DNA of 64,000 bases from Bacteroidales bacterium (lineage in GTDB: Bacteria; Bacteroidota; Bacteroidia; Bacteroidales; Muribaculaceae). Positions within the stretch are counted from its first letter, which is position 1; every line of letters begins with the position of its first letter. Shown in pieces: positions 28,502 through 37,532 of the stretch. The notes under the pieces were generated by a model. That model saw only the letters and a list, made by a program, of their open reading frames with translations. It was not told the DNA's origin and did not search any database. Where the stretch lies: contig QAMW01000023.1 in the NCBI GenBank assembly GCA_003150235.1, positions 1-64,000 of the forward strand, written 5' to 3'. The position numbers and the translations under genes are program-made.

Positions 28502-28554
28502 AAAGCGGCATTATTGTGATTCTGATGAAGAAATACCCGATAATCTAACACTTC

Positions 28555-28580
28555 GGGCGGTCCTCTCGGCCGCCCTTTTC
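28555..28580 (+). terminator. terminator of the sigma factor gene
   Basis: GGGCGG / CCGCCC stem-loop (28555-28575) followed by TTTTC, 54 bp after the stop codon. Confidence 0.75.
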
Positions 28581-28615
28581 TTTTCCCGCACTTAACTTAC
28601 TACATCACAAAACAA

Positions 28616-28648
28616 TGTTGGCGACCAACCGGAGGTTGATCGCCAACA
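28616..28648 (-). terminator. hairpin terminator of rnr
   Basis: TGTTGGCGA and its complement enclose an inner CCAACC/GGTTG stem; on the minus strand it is followed by TTGTTTTGTG. It lies 25 bp beyond the rnr stop codon. Confidence 0.65.
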
Positions 28649-28672
28649 AATGTCATAAACCGCCCTATCCGA

Positions 28673-30949
28673 TTAGCGGCGACCGCGACGCGGCGGCTTG
28701 GGCGAACGACGCTGACGCGCCGGTTTCTTCTTGCCCTTAGCCGGAGTTGAAGAAAGCGCTTCTTTCACCGACACATCATTTCCGGCAATATCTTCCTTTG
28801 GACGGCCCTTGTCATCAATCAGGGCGAAATCTACCATCTTGCGCTCGACATTGACACGCGCAACTTGTACGCGCACACGGTCGCCAAGCGTATAACGGGT
28901 TTTGTTGCGGCGTCCTACCAGGCAGTAATTGCGCTCGTCAAAATCATAGTAGTCGTCGGCAAGGTCGCGCACAGGGACAAGTCCCTCGCACTTATTCTCG
29001 TTAAGCTCGACATACAGCCCCCATTCGGTGACACCCGACACCACACCGTCATACATCTCTCCGAGACGGTCGCCAAGATACTCACACTGCTTGTATTTGA
29101 TCGAGGCGCGCTCGGCATTGGCGGCAAGCTGCTCCATGCTGCTGGAATGCTTGCACTGCTCCTCAAGTTTCTCGACATTGACGCTTCTACCGCCCGCGAG
29201 ATAACGCTCCAGAAGACGATGCACCATCATGTCGGGGAATCGGCGTATCGGCGAAGTGAAATGAGTATAATACTGGAAGCCGAGTCCGTAGTGACCTATA
29301 TTATCGGTCGAGTATATAGCTTTCGCCATCGAGCGGATGGCAAGCACCGAGAGCAGGTTTTCCTCCCCCTTTCCCTTGACATCGGCGAGCATCTTGTTAA
29401 TTGACTTGTTGATTTCATTAGCCGAGCCGGATGTCTTTATCTTGTAGCCGAATGTGCGGGCAATCTTGGCAAGGTCGGCGAGTTTCGTGACATCAGGCTG
29501 GTCATGGACACGATATACAAATGCTTTCGGCTTCTTCTTCCCCGCAGGCACTCCGATGGTGGCGGCTACCGTGCGGTTGGCAAGGAGCATGAACTCCTCT
29601 ATGAGCTTGTTGGAGTCCTTTGACTCCTTGAAATATACCTTTATGGGGTGACCGTTTTCGTCAATCTCAAACCTTACCTCCTCGCGGTCAAACTCAACAG
29701 AGCCGTTTTCATAGCGGCGTTTCCGCAATATCTTGGCAAGACGGTCGAGGGTCAGTATCTCTTCGGCATAGTCGCCTTTACCCGTCTCTATGACCTCCTG
29801 CGCCTCCTCATAGGTGAAGCGGCGGTTTGACTTGGTGACAGTGCGACATATACGCGAGTTCAACACACGCGCGTCATTATCCATCTCAAACACGCAGGAA
29901 AATGTCAGCTTCTCTTCATCGGGACGCAGCGAGCATATACCGTTGCTCAGATGCTCCGGCAACATCGGCACCACGCGGTCAACGAGATATACCGAAGTGG
30001 CGCGTCGCTGCGCCTCCTTGTCGATGATAGTGTCAGGGCGCACGTAATGCGTCACGTCGGCGATATGCACCCCCGCCTCCCAGTTGCCGTTAGGCAGCTT
30101 GCGCAGCGAAAGCGCGTCATCGAAGTCCTTGGCATCGCGCGGGTCAATGGTGAAAGTGGTTACATCACGCATGTCCACTCTCTTGGCAATCTCCTCCGGA
30201 GTGATGCCGGCTCCGATTTTGTCGGCGGCAGCCTCAACGGAAGAGGGATAGCGATAAGGAAGCCCGAACTCGGCAAGGATGGCATGCATCTCGGTATTGT
30301 TTTCACCGTTCTTGCCAAGCACGTCTATAACCTCGCCGGTAGGATTCTTGGCATCCTCGGGCCAGTCGGTAATGCTCACGATAGCCTTGTCGCCCGTCTT
30401 TCCGCCATGCAGCTTGTTTTTGGGGATGAATATGTCGGTGGCAAGAAACTTGGAGTCGGTCGACAGCGTGGCAAAATGCTTGTCTACCGTAAGAGTGCCG
30501 ATAAACACCTGCTCGTTAGGCTCAAGTATCTCCAGCACCTTGCATTCCGGCTCGACGCCCTTGCGATGGGCGGCGACAAGCACTTTAACCTTGTCGCCGT
30601 TGAGCGCATGCATCGAATTGCGTTCGGCAACGAATATCGCCTCGTCGTCACCCTCGAGAATCACGCTGTTCTTGCCGTTGCTTCGGCGCGTGAACACACC
30701 TACAGCAACAGCACCGCGGCTCGGCGCCTTGTACTTGCCGGGCGACACCTCTATAATCTCGCCGTCATATTCCAGCTCCGCAAGACGCATCGCGACGGCT
30801 TTCAACGCCTGCGGATCGTCAACGCCTACACCATGAGCTACCTGCTTATAATTAAATGTCTTGTTGCCCTGACCGAGTATATACTCGTCGATAGCGGGAA
30901 ACAATTCCTTTTTCACCTGGCGTTTGCCTTTTTTTGACGGAGCTGCCAT
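28673..30949 (-). CDS. rnr: ribonuclease R
   Basis: 758 residues. Order: N-terminal helix-turn-helix and cold-shock-like domains (about 20-220), RNB catalytic domain (about 250-590) with the metal-binding Asp cluster in TIDPRDAKDFDDALS, then a C-terminal S1 domain (MYDGVVSGVTEWGLYVELNE) and a basic tail rich in Lys, Arg and Pro. It is a 3'-5' processive exoribonuclease able to degrade structured RNA. It lies 55 bp after gyrB and may be co-transcribed. Confidence 0.95.
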   Translation of the reverse strand: MAAPSKKGKRQVKKELFPAIDEYILGQGNKTFNYKQVAHGVGVDDPQALKAVAMRLAELEYDGEIIEVSPGKYKAPSRGAVAVGVFTRRSNGKNSVILEGDDEAIFVAERNSMHALNGDKVKVLVAAHRKGVEPECKVLEILEPNEQVFIGTLTVDKHFATLSTDSKFLATDIFIPKNKLHGGKTGDKAIVSITDWPEDAKNPTGEVIDVLGKNGENNTEMHAILAEFGLPYRYPSSVEAAADKIGAGITPEEIAKRVDMRDVTTFTIDPRDAKDFDDALSLRKLPNGNWEAGVHIADVTHYVRPDTIIDKEAQRRATSVYLVDRVVPMLPEHLSNGICSLRPDEEKLTFSCVFEMDNDARVLNSRICRTVTKSNRRFTYEEAQEVIETGKGDYAEEILTLDRLAKILRKRRYENGSVEFDREEVRFEIDENGHPIKVYFKESKDSNKLIEEFMLLANRTVAATIGVPAGKKKPKAFVYRVHDQPDVTKLADLAKIARTFGYKIKTSGSANEINKSINKMLADVKGKGEENLLSVLAIRSMAKAIYSTDNIGHYGLGFQYYTHFTSPIRRFPDMMVHRLLERYLAGGRSVNVEKLEEQCKHSSSMEQLAANAERASIKYKQCEYLGDRLGEMYDGVVSGVTEWGLYVELNENKCEGLVPVRDLADDYYDFDERNYCLVGRRNKTRYTLGDRVRVQVARVNVERKMVDFALIDDKGRPKEDIAGNDVSVKEALSSTPAKGKKKPARQRRSPKPPRRGRR

Positions 30950-31004
30950 ATACTGATATTTTGGTTATACGTAATTGAAATCTATATGCAACATTAACGC
31001 GAAA

Positions 31005-32939
31005 TCACGCGTCAATGTTGGCATAATTAGCATTCTCTTCGATAAAATCGCGGCGCGGACCCACATCTTCGCCCATCAGCATGGAGAATATGCGGTCGGC
31101 TTCGGCGGCATCGTTGATGTTGACCTGCTTCAGCAAACGATGTTCACGCGACATTGTGGTGTCGCGAAGTTCCTGCGCGCTCATCTCACCGAGACCTTTG
31201 TAACGCATCACCTTGGTCTTGTCGCCATACTTCTCGATGAATGCCTGCACTTGACCGTCGGTCCAGCAGTATTCCTCGTTCTTACCGCGAGTACACTTGT
31301 ACAACGGCGGCGTGGCGAGATACAGATAACCGTTCTCGATAATCGGGCGCATGCGGCGGAAGAAGAATGTCATCAGCAGTGTGGCGATATGGCTTCCGTC
31401 GACATCGGCATCGGTCATGATTATAATCTTGTGGTAGGCAAGCTTATCGAGATTGACCTCCTTTGAATCTTCCTCGGTGCCTATGGTGACACGCATCGCC
31501 TTGAAAAGGCTGGTGATTTCCTGGTTGTCAAATATCTTGTGATCCATCGCCTTCTCCACGTTAAGGATTTTACCACGCAGCGGAAGGATAGCCTGGTATG
31601 TACGGTCACGACCCTGCTTTGCGGTACCGCCTGCGGAGTCTCCCTCGACGATAAACAGCTCGCAATCCTCAGCCGTGCGCGATGAGCAGTCGGCAAGTTT
31701 GCCAGGAAGACCGCCACCGCTAAGCGGCGACTTGCGTTGCACGTTCTTGCGGGCGTTATAGGCGGCATGACGTGCCTGGGCGGCGAGTATCACCTTGTCG
31801 ACAATCAGCTTTGCCTGACGAGGATGCTCTTCAAGATATGTACGGAGTGCGTCGCTGACAGCAGTCTGCACCGCGCCCATCACCTCACTGTTGCCGAGCT
31901 TGGTCTTGGTCTGACCCTCAAACTGCGGCTCCATGACTTTCACCGACACGACCGCTGTCAATCCTTCGCGGAAGTCATCGCTGGCAATCTCCACGCCTTT
32001 GAGCTTGTCGAGCATCTTGCTGTCCTCGGCATACTTCTTCAATGTAAAGGTAAGACCGCGGCGGAAACCGGTAAGGTGCGTACCGCCCTCTATAGTGTTG
32101 ATATTGTTGACAAATGAATATACATTCTCGTTGAAAGTAGTGTTGTAGGTCAACGCTACTTCCACCGGTATGCCCTGACGCTCGGTGTTGAGATGGATGA
32201 CATCGTTGATAAGCGACTCTTTGCTTGAGTCGATATATTGCACGAAATCCTCAAGACCGGTCTCGCTGTAAAATGTCTCCGACTTGTAGTTGCCCTCGGC
32301 ATCTTTTGTGCGCTTGTCGGTGAGATGCAGTGTGATGCCCGCATTAAGATATGCGAGGTCACGCAGACGGTTGGCGAGTGTGCTGTAGTCGTACACAGTC
32401 ACGGTAAATATGCTGTCATCAGGCTTGAAAGTGATGCTTGTGCCCGAATGTGAGCTTTCGCCTATCACCTGAAGCTCGGTTGTAGGCTTTCCACAGGAAT
32501 ATTCCTGCATGTAAGCCTTGCCGTTACGGTGTACCTCGGCGCGAAGATAGGTCGATAGTGCGTTCACGCAGCTTACGCCGACACCGTGAAGACCGCCTGA
32601 CACCTTGTAGGAACCTTTGTCAAATTTACCGCCGGCATGAAGCACCGTAAGCACGACTTCAAGCGCGCTCTTGTGCTCTTTCTCATGCATGTCCACCGGA
32701 ATACCACGCCCGTTGTCCACGACAGTTATCGAGTTGTCCTCATTTATAGTCACGTCTATGTCTGTCGCATATCCTGCAAGAGCCTCGTCGATAGAGTTGT
32801 CAACCACCTCATATACCAGGTGATGAAGACCCTTCACACTAATATCGCCTATATACATCGCAGGGCGCTTGCGCACAGCTTCAAGTCCTTCAAGCACTTG
32901 GATATTACTCGCGCTGTATTCTTCTTTCTGTTCTGACAT
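31005..32939 (-). CDS. gyrB: DNA gyrase subunit B
   Basis: About 644 residues from the ATG at 32939 (MSEQKEEYSASNIQVLEGLE); an in-frame ATG 48 bp upstream adds a poor basic stretch. GHKL ATPase domain: VDNSIDEALAGYATDI, DNGRGIPVD and GGLHGVGVSCVNALS. TOPRIM domain: LFIVEGDSAGGTAKQGRDR, TDADVDGSHI. The ending EENANYANIDA is typical of Bacteroidales GyrB rather than ParE. It negatively supercoils DNA with GyrA. Confidence 0.95.
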   Translation of the reverse strand: MSEQKEEYSASNIQVLEGLEAVRKRPAMYIGDISVKGLHHLVYEVVDNSIDEALAGYATDIDVTINEDNSITVVDNGRGIPVDMHEKEHKSALEVVLTVLHAGGKFDKGSYKVSGGLHGVGVSCVNALSTYLRAEVHRNGKAYMQEYSCGKPTTELQVIGESSHSGTSITFKPDDSIFTVTVYDYSTLANRLRDLAYLNAGITLHLTDKRTKDAEGNYKSETFYSETGLEDFVQYIDSSKESLINDVIHLNTERQGIPVEVALTYNTTFNENVYSFVNNINTIEGGTHLTGFRRGLTFTLKKYAEDSKMLDKLKGVEIASDDFREGLTAVVSVKVMEPQFEGQTKTKLGNSEVMGAVQTAVSDALRTYLEEHPRQAKLIVDKVILAAQARHAAYNARKNVQRKSPLSGGGLPGKLADCSSRTAEDCELFIVEGDSAGGTAKQGRDRTYQAILPLRGKILNVEKAMDHKIFDNQEITSLFKAMRVTIGTEEDSKEVNLDKLAYHKIIIMTDADVDGSHIATLLMTFFFRRMRPIIENGYLYLATPPLYKCTRGKNEEYCWTDGQVQAFIEKYGDKTKVMRYKGLGEMSAQELRDTTMSREHRLLKQVNINDAAEADRIFSMLMGEDVGPRRDFIEENANYANIDA

Positions 32940-33026
32940 AATTATAAAAATGTACTTTTTCTTTCGTTTTATCCATTGTCCGGGCACACGTCACCGCGCG
33001 CTCCGGAAGTCGCCTTTTAGGGCAAA

Positions 33027-33058
33027 CAAAATTACTAAAATTTCACGTCATATACAAA
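33027..33058 (-). promoter_or_regulatory. promoter of gyrB
   Basis: On the minus strand TTTG (33058-33055), 20 bp, TAATTTTG (33034-33027), about 90 bp before the gyrB start. Confidence 0.65.
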
Positions 33059-33104
33059 TATTTAAGAGGTTCGTTTTTGCCTCATGCAGGCATATCCGGG
33101 CACA

Positions 33105-33269
33105 GTAACTATTCAGCGAAAATTACCAGTATAAGAGTCTAATTACCAGGTAGGGATGCACTATGGTGCGTCCGAAAACGAGGTTAATTAACCATAAACC
33201 AGCGGATGCTCCGGGGAGCATCCCTACAAATTAATTGCAATCAGACTGTTGGAGTCGCTGAATAATTAC
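33105..33269 (-). repeat. 165-bp MITE-like element, copy 2
   Basis: Inverted relative to copy 1 at 24778. Ends GTAACTATTCAGCGA (33105) and TCGCTGAATAATTAC (ending 33269). Same length and same internal GGATGCTCC palindrome as copy 1. It fills most of the gap between gyrB and tRNA-Pro. Confidence 0.8.
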
Positions 33270-33374
33270 CTGGCACTTCGTTATCTGTTAATATTTGTAA
33301 ATTATCCCACATTTTACGATTCACAGTTGCAAGTGTCGAAAATAACCACTACCTTTGCAACGCATTTCCAAAAT

Positions 33375-33449
33375 CGGGGTGTAGCTCAGCCAGGTTAGAG
33401 TACGCGTCTGGGGGGCGTGTGGTCGGAAGTTCGAATCTTCTCACCCCGA
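33375..33449 (+). tRNA. tRNA-Pro(GGG)
   Basis: Folds as a cloverleaf: acceptor CGGGGTG/CACCCCG, D arm GCTC...GAGT, anticodon loop CTGGGGG with anticodon GGG, T arm GGAAG TTCGAAT CTTCT. No CCA is encoded. A hairpin terminator follows. A tyrosine integrase gene begins 120 bp downstream. Confidence 0.9.
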
Positions 33450-33450
33450 C
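33430..33450 (+). other. putative prophage attachment site attL (tRNA 3' end)
   Basis: The integrase gene directly downstream of the tRNA and the start of phage genes suggest integration at the T-arm and acceptor 3' end. I looked for a second copy of CTTCTCACCCCGAC to the right and did not find one, so attR, and therefore the core, is presumed to lie beyond 64000. Confidence 0.35.
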
Positions 33451-33462
33451 AAAATTGCACCT

Positions 33463-33496
33463 AAAAGGGTTTAACTCAACGAGTTAGACCCTTTTA
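33463..33496 (+). terminator. terminator after tRNA-Pro
   Basis: Long stem AAAAGGGT..ACT / AGTTAGACCCTTTT with one or two mismatches and a T-rich 3' side, 13 bp after the tRNA. Confidence 0.75.
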
Positions 33497-33572
33497 CTAA
33501 TTTTAGCCGGAACGCGACAGTCTCGCGACCGCCGAAGTTCCCCATTGTTTCACCGGCATTTTCCGCAAGAAA

Positions 33573-34799
33573 ATGTCAAAAAAAATGTTAAACTTTCAGT
33601 CCGACACGCCTCGTAACAGCAGGCAAACCCCACGAAAAAAGAGGACATCCGCACCCGTTGGAGAAATTCTTCAGTACACACCGCCGCAGCTCCGTGAAAA
33701 TGCAGCAGGAATTTATGTGGAGTTCTACGCCTACGACCCGAGCCTCATGCGCATGAGGCGCAAGACCATCAAGCTAAACCGAGTAAAAGGCACTCTCCGG
33801 CGTCGCCAGTACGCCCGCGAGATTATAGGCAGGCTAAACAACGAACTACAGCACGGCTGGAATCCGTGGATCGAGAAAGACACCGGCACCATGTATCTTT
33901 TCGAGGAAGCCGCCGACCGCTATGAGACACACCTTGAAAGGATGTATGAAGGAGGCTATTTCCGCAAGGACACCTACGCAGGCTACAAATCTTATCTCAA
34001 GATACTGCGTCACTACATCGAGAAGGAATGCCCGATACGGTATGTCTACCAGTTTGACCGCCGCTTCTGCACCGACTTCCTCGACTATGTCTTCATCATA
34101 CGCGGCAACGGCGCCCAGACCCGTAACAACTACCTCCATTTCCTGCGCCTGTTCTCGACATTCCTTGTCGAGAAGTCATACCTTAACAGCAAGCCAACCG
34201 AGTGCATCACGCCGATATCAAAAAGGCTCTACAAGAAAGAGCGCACCAGCATCCCCCTCGAACAAATCGGCAAGATGGGAGCCTACCTCCGACACGCCGA
34301 CCCCGACTTCCTTCTTGCTTGCTACCTGTTATATTATTGTTTTATCCGGCCGGTGGAGATGACACGGCTGCGCATATCCGACATAAACCTCGCCGAAGGC
34401 ACGATCACCATACCGGCTGACGCGTCAAAAAACCGTACGCGGCAGACCGTCACCGCGCCACACAAGGTGCTGCTCTACGCCCTCGACCGGGGGCTTTTCG
34501 ACGCACCGGGCGACTGCTTCATATTCTCGGAAGGGTTGCGCCCCGGAAGGACACAGATTGACCCCAAGAAGTTCCGCGACCACTGGGAGAAGATGCGCCG
34601 TGCCCTGCGGTTCAAGAAAGAGTGGAAATTCTACTCGCTCAAAGACACCGGCATCACGGCAATGATTGACGGGAAGAAACTCTCAAACAAGGCTATCCGC
34701 GACCAGGCGCGCCATTCATCACTCGCCATAACCGACCTGTATGTAGACCATGGCGACGGCGCCGACGCTGACATCGCAGTGCTTGACGGCGCACTGTGA
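33573..34799 (+). CDS. int: tyrosine recombinase, phage integrase
   Basis: 408 residues. An N-terminal arm-binding region, a SAM-like core-binding domain (about 105-205, RYETHLERMYEGGYFRKDTY) and a catalytic domain. Catalytic residues seen: Arg in FIRPVEMTRLRISD, the distal His in QARHSSLAITDLYVDH and the nucleophile Tyr in the same segment. The usual HxxR box reads SLKDTG, as in many Bacteroidetes integrases where it is SLKHTG. It catalyses integration at the adjacent tRNA-Pro. It is transcribed opposite to the structural genes. Confidence 0.93.
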   Translation: MSKKMLNFQSDTPRNSRQTPRKKRTSAPVGEILQYTPPQLRENAAGIYVEFYAYDPSLMRMRRKTIKLNRVKGTLRRRQYAREIIGRLNNELQHGWNPWIEKDTGTMYLFEEAADRYETHLERMYEGGYFRKDTYAGYKSYLKILRHYIEKECPIRYVYQFDRRFCTDFLDYVFIIRGNGAQTRNNYLHFLRLFSTFLVEKSYLNSKPTECITPISKRLYKKERTSIPLEQIGKMGAYLRHADPDFLLACYLLYYCFIRPVEMTRLRISDINLAEGTITIPADASKNRTRQTVTAPHKVLLYALDRGLFDAPGDCFIFSEGLRPGRTQIDPKKFRDHWEKMRRALRFKKEWKFYSLKDTGITAMIDGKKLSNKAIRDQARHSSLAITDLYVDHGDGADADIAVLDGAL

Positions 34800-34817
34800 C
34801 ATACCCGGCAACAACAC

Positions 34818-34848
34818 GACACCCCGGCTCGCATCGAGTCGGGGTGTC
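34818..34848. terminator. terminator between int and cassette A
   Basis: GACACCCCG / CGGGGTGTC stem between two convergent genes, with TTCTT on the plus-strand side. Confidence 0.75.
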
Positions 34849-34870
34849 TTCTTATCTGAGTCCGGACATG

Positions 34871-35065
34871 TCAATCAGTGTTCTCCAGCTTGACAAACGC
34901 ATCAATCGTATCACGCAATTTCACCAGGTCTTCCACGGAATTAAGCACCAACATCCCGGAGCAGAAGCCTTCATACGACACGCCGACATTTATCACCGAT
35001 GACTGCACGTCGTTTTCACTGAGCACATCCTGCCGGGTAACAGTTATCCTCGCTTTCGGTTTCAT
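34871..35065 (-). CDS. cassette A, gene 2: small conserved protein
   Basis: 64 residues starting MKPKARITVTRQDVLSEND, ending LRDTIDAFVKLENTD. Not recognised. It is the most divergent of three paralogues (others at 49967 and 62481); all share MKP..., V-V-E-V in the middle, GSG/CSG, VL-T/S and LR--ID-F near the C terminus. It starts within the last codons of gene 1 (ATGA overlap), so translation is probably coupled. Hydrophilic, no membrane segment. Confidence 0.7.
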   Translation of the reverse strand: MKPKARITVTRQDVLSENDVQSSVINVGVSYEGFCSGMLVLNSVEDLVKLRDTIDAFVKLENTD

Positions 35066-35298
35066 AGCTCACCCCCTTTCTTGCTTGAGTAATTTATTGC
35101 GGCGCACACGGTCACCACCAGCGCGCACATGCAGCAGGCTACCGGTCGGTCGGCGAGGGCGCATATCCACGCCCCGGCAGTTCCGGCTACGGCTGCAGGG
35201 ATGGAGGCGCGGCGCAAAAGGTTGGTCACTTGCCCCGCTGAGATGCGGAGCGACGGCAGGTTCCGGCTCTGTGCCGGCATTGTCATTGTTGCTTTCAT
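35062..35298 (-). CDS. cassette A, gene 1: small membrane protein
   Basis: 78 residues. N-terminal polar part (MKATMTMPAQSRNLPSLRIS), then a hydrophobic core GTAGAWICALADRPVACCMC followed by ALVVTVCAAINY and a KKGGEL tail. The core can form one or two membrane passes. It is nearly identical in the core to the copies at 50167 and 62678. Function unknown; a role in phage-host interaction at the membrane, such as exclusion, is only a guess. It is preceded by a structured leader with its own promoter. Confidence 0.7.
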   Translation of the reverse strand: MKATMTMPAQSRNLPSLRISAGQVTNLLRRASIPAAVAGTAGAWICALADRPVACCMCALVVTVCAAINYSSKKGGEL

Positions 35299-35550
35299 TT
35301 GTACAGCATTACATTTGAAAAAAATAAAAAATTATCTCGGCGCGGAACAAAAAAAGTTCCGCTCCCCGTTGCTGTACACCTTGAAAGAAGGCAGTGGGCG
35401 CATTAACGCTCCACACGGGACGGAACTTGTGATATCGCGAATGACGCGGGCAAAATAAATGCCGGCGGCAAAAGCGGTCGGTGACTCGGTCGCCTTCTTT
35501 CAAAAAATGTACAGCGTTGCAAATATCAGAATTATTTCCGATACGTGCAA
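35299..35550 (-). promoter_or_regulatory. cassette A promoter and structured leader
   Basis: Promoter on the minus strand: TTG (35550-35548), 20 bp, GATATTTG (35527-35520), one mismatch in the -7 box. The leader contains TGTACAGC at 35508-35515 and 35300-35307 and its complement GCTGTACA at 35371-35378; the middle copy can pair with either. It also has TTGAAAGAAGGC (35381-35392) pairing with 35492-35503, a GCGGAAC/GTTCCGC hairpin (35342-35362), and a competing partner ACGGGACGGAAC at 35415-35426. The last TGTACAGC lies 1 nt from the ATG of gene 1. Confidence 0.65.
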
Positions 35551-35566
35551 CACCTTTTTGAAAAAA

Positions 35567-35662
35567 TCATCTGCGGAAACAGTCGACCATCTCCATCGCC
35601 CGCCGGTCTCTTTCCATGTACTCAGACTCATCGATGACCACATCCTCCGTGATTATCCCCAT
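35567..35662 (-). CDS. possible 31-residue protein at the end of the tail operon
   Basis: MGIITEDVVIDESEYMERDR then RAMEMVDCFRR. It lies between the baseplate gene and the cassette A promoter. Acidic, ordinary composition, but so short that chance cannot be excluded. Confidence 0.3.
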   Translation of the reverse strand: MGIITEDVVIDESEYMERDRRAMEMVDCFRR

Positions 35663-35705
35663 GCCGCAAATATACTGCCAAAGACCGACACAGTGCAACG
35701 ACCGT

Positions 35706-37532
35706 TCAGTCCACGACCGGGAAAAATTCGCCTTTGAGCAGCTGCGACATACCCCTCTCGGAAAAAGTCGCTGTAATCTTCTCGCACAGATAACGCTTGC
35801 CGGCAATATGGAACACAGCCCGCACATCGGGAATCCCGTCGGCAATCCACGAGAATTTCACGCGCTCGCGGCGGTTAATCCTTATGCCGGAGAAATAGGC
35901 GCGCTGCCGGTCGCGCAGCGCAAGCGAGTAGCGGCTGTCAGGGGCGGGTCGCCCGTCGACAACCGGGTTGACAAAAGTGACCGGGGCGAGGTCTCTTACC
36001 GTTGGAGTCTTCAGTGCCGCGCCGTCCCAGTATCCGACAAATATCTTGCTGTAATACTCCGGACGCTCCTCCTTCTGCCCCATCAGCAACGCCGAGTAGG
36101 CGTAAGGCTGCTTCACGCCGTCGGCATCGGTCACCGACGACTCGTTGAACTCCGACGGCTTCAGGAACATGCACCTGCCATGGATGTCGTCGGTCTCCAG
36201 CACACACACCGGCACCATGTCGAGCTCCACCCAGTCGCCATCCTCGCCATCCTCACCGGGAAGGTCGGCAAAACGGTTTATCTGCGTGAGCACCATCCAC
36301 CGGTAATCCCCGAAAGCCTTCTCGATGACATACAGGTAATACGCGTCCTCGGCACGGCAATACATGAGCTTCTTCGACGGCTCGTAAGCCACCGCGTCAT
36401 CATCACCGAGCCACAACGCCTTGCGCGGATGGGGCGACCCGGGGAAAAACGGGCGCAGCCACTCTATCATGGCGGCATAAGAGTCAAACTCCTTGAAATA
36501 CCGCTCCTGCTTCCGGAGTGTGTCGATAAGCCATCCGCAGTTGTCACGGCTCCAGGAGTCATATCCAGGCGACGAGTACCGCACACCCGACATCCCGCGG
36601 TATTCCGTCAGCTGCCCGTCATAGCCCACTTCGGCAGAAAACGAGTCGACCACCCTGTCTATACGCACCACCCCGTGCGGCTCCGCGAGTCCGGCACAAA
36701 AACGCATCGACACCGACCGCGCCTTATGGTCGATGTCAAACTCGGCGACAAGCAGTTTCTCCAGTTCCTCGACATACCGTGTGAGCGACCAGCGAGGCAA
36801 AGCGCGGGCAATATCGGCAATCTCCCATGCGCCCGGCAGGGAGTTGCAGCAGAGCAGATAGCGGTCATCCGACTCTTCCCACGCCGACAGGTCGCAGGAA
36901 TATCCCGCCGATTCAAAGAGCCACCTGGTAAGCGCTATCAGATACACCTGGTTTGACACATAGCCCACCGACTTCACGCCGTCGCTCCATTTAAGCTCAC
37001 CGTCAGTCACCACGACCTCATTGAGCATGGCGCCCGTATTGTCGTTAATCCATGGCAGCGACACCACCCCGCTGTACCCCGAAACAGGCACCCCGGCACG
37101 ATACCGCGTCGCCCCGTAGGGCTTCAGCTGTTCCGCAGGGTCGACAGCCCCGATCCAGTCGGCGTAAGGAGACACCGGCAACCCCATGTCGTTGATATAG
37201 ATATCGTCAAAGGTCGTGGCGAAATTCTGCACCGACCGCCCCTCGAGAAACTGCACCTTTATCTCCGAGCGGTTAGCCTCCATCACCGTGACCACGCCGT
37301 GAAGCGACAGGTCACGGTCGAGTATCGAGGCGTCAAGCATCACCTCCCGCGAGTCGGCATCCTTGCGGTCGAGCCATCCGAATATCTCACGGTTGGCGGC
37401 ACACCCCGCAAGAGGGAGCGTGATGGAAAACGAATAACCGTCGGCATCGGAGAAAGCCCGGTTCTCGGAGACGTAGTCAAACGTGCTCCCCTCCTTCAAT
37501 ACGGCTACCCTGCCGTCGATAATCAGTCTCAT
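35706..37532 (-). CDS. phage baseplate or tail-tip protein
   Basis: 608 residues starting MRLIIDGRVAVLKEGSTFDY. I recognise no motif with certainty. Position directly after the tape measure gene (4-bp overlap) is that of a distal tail or tail-hub protein in siphophages, and the long beta-rich sequence with a C-terminal KRYLCEKITATFSERGMSQL fits one. It would connect the tail tube to the host-recognition structure. Confidence 0.6.
   Translation of the reverse strand: MRLIIDGRVAVLKEGSTFDYVSENRAFSDADGYSFSITLPLAGCAANREIFGWLDRKDADSREVMLDASILDRDLSLHGVVTVMEANRSEIKVQFLEGRSVQNFATTFDDIYINDMGLPVSPYADWIGAVDPAEQLKPYGATRYRAGVPVSGYSGVVSLPWINDNTGAMLNEVVVTDGELKWSDGVKSVGYVSNQVYLIALTRWLFESAGYSCDLSAWEESDDRYLLCCNSLPGAWEIADIARALPRWSLTRYVEELEKLLVAEFDIDHKARSVSMRFCAGLAEPHGVVRIDRVVDSFSAEVGYDGQLTEYRGMSGVRYSSPGYDSWSRDNCGWLIDTLRKQERYFKEFDSYAAMIEWLRPFFPGSPHPRKALWLGDDDAVAYEPSKKLMYCRAEDAYYLYVIEKAFGDYRWMVLTQINRFADLPGEDGEDGDWVELDMVPVCVLETDDIHGRCMFLKPSEFNESSVTDADGVKQPYAYSALLMGQKEERPEYYSKIFVGYWDGAALKTPTVRDLAPVTFVNPVVDGRPAPDSRYSLALRDRQRAYFSGIRINRRERVKFSWIADGIPDVRAVFHIAGKRYLCEKITATFSERGMSQLLKGEFFPVVD

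Noticed and set aside
35371..35515. Invertible promoter (phase-variable) in the cassette leaders
   Set aside because: Inverted repeats flank leader sequence, but the promoter -7 and -33 boxes lie outside them, so inversion would not switch the promoter. RNA pairing explains the covariation better.
35616..36956. 446-residue frame antisense to the baseplate gene
   Set aside because: Shadow of a GC-rich gene; Arg/His-rich translation with no motif.
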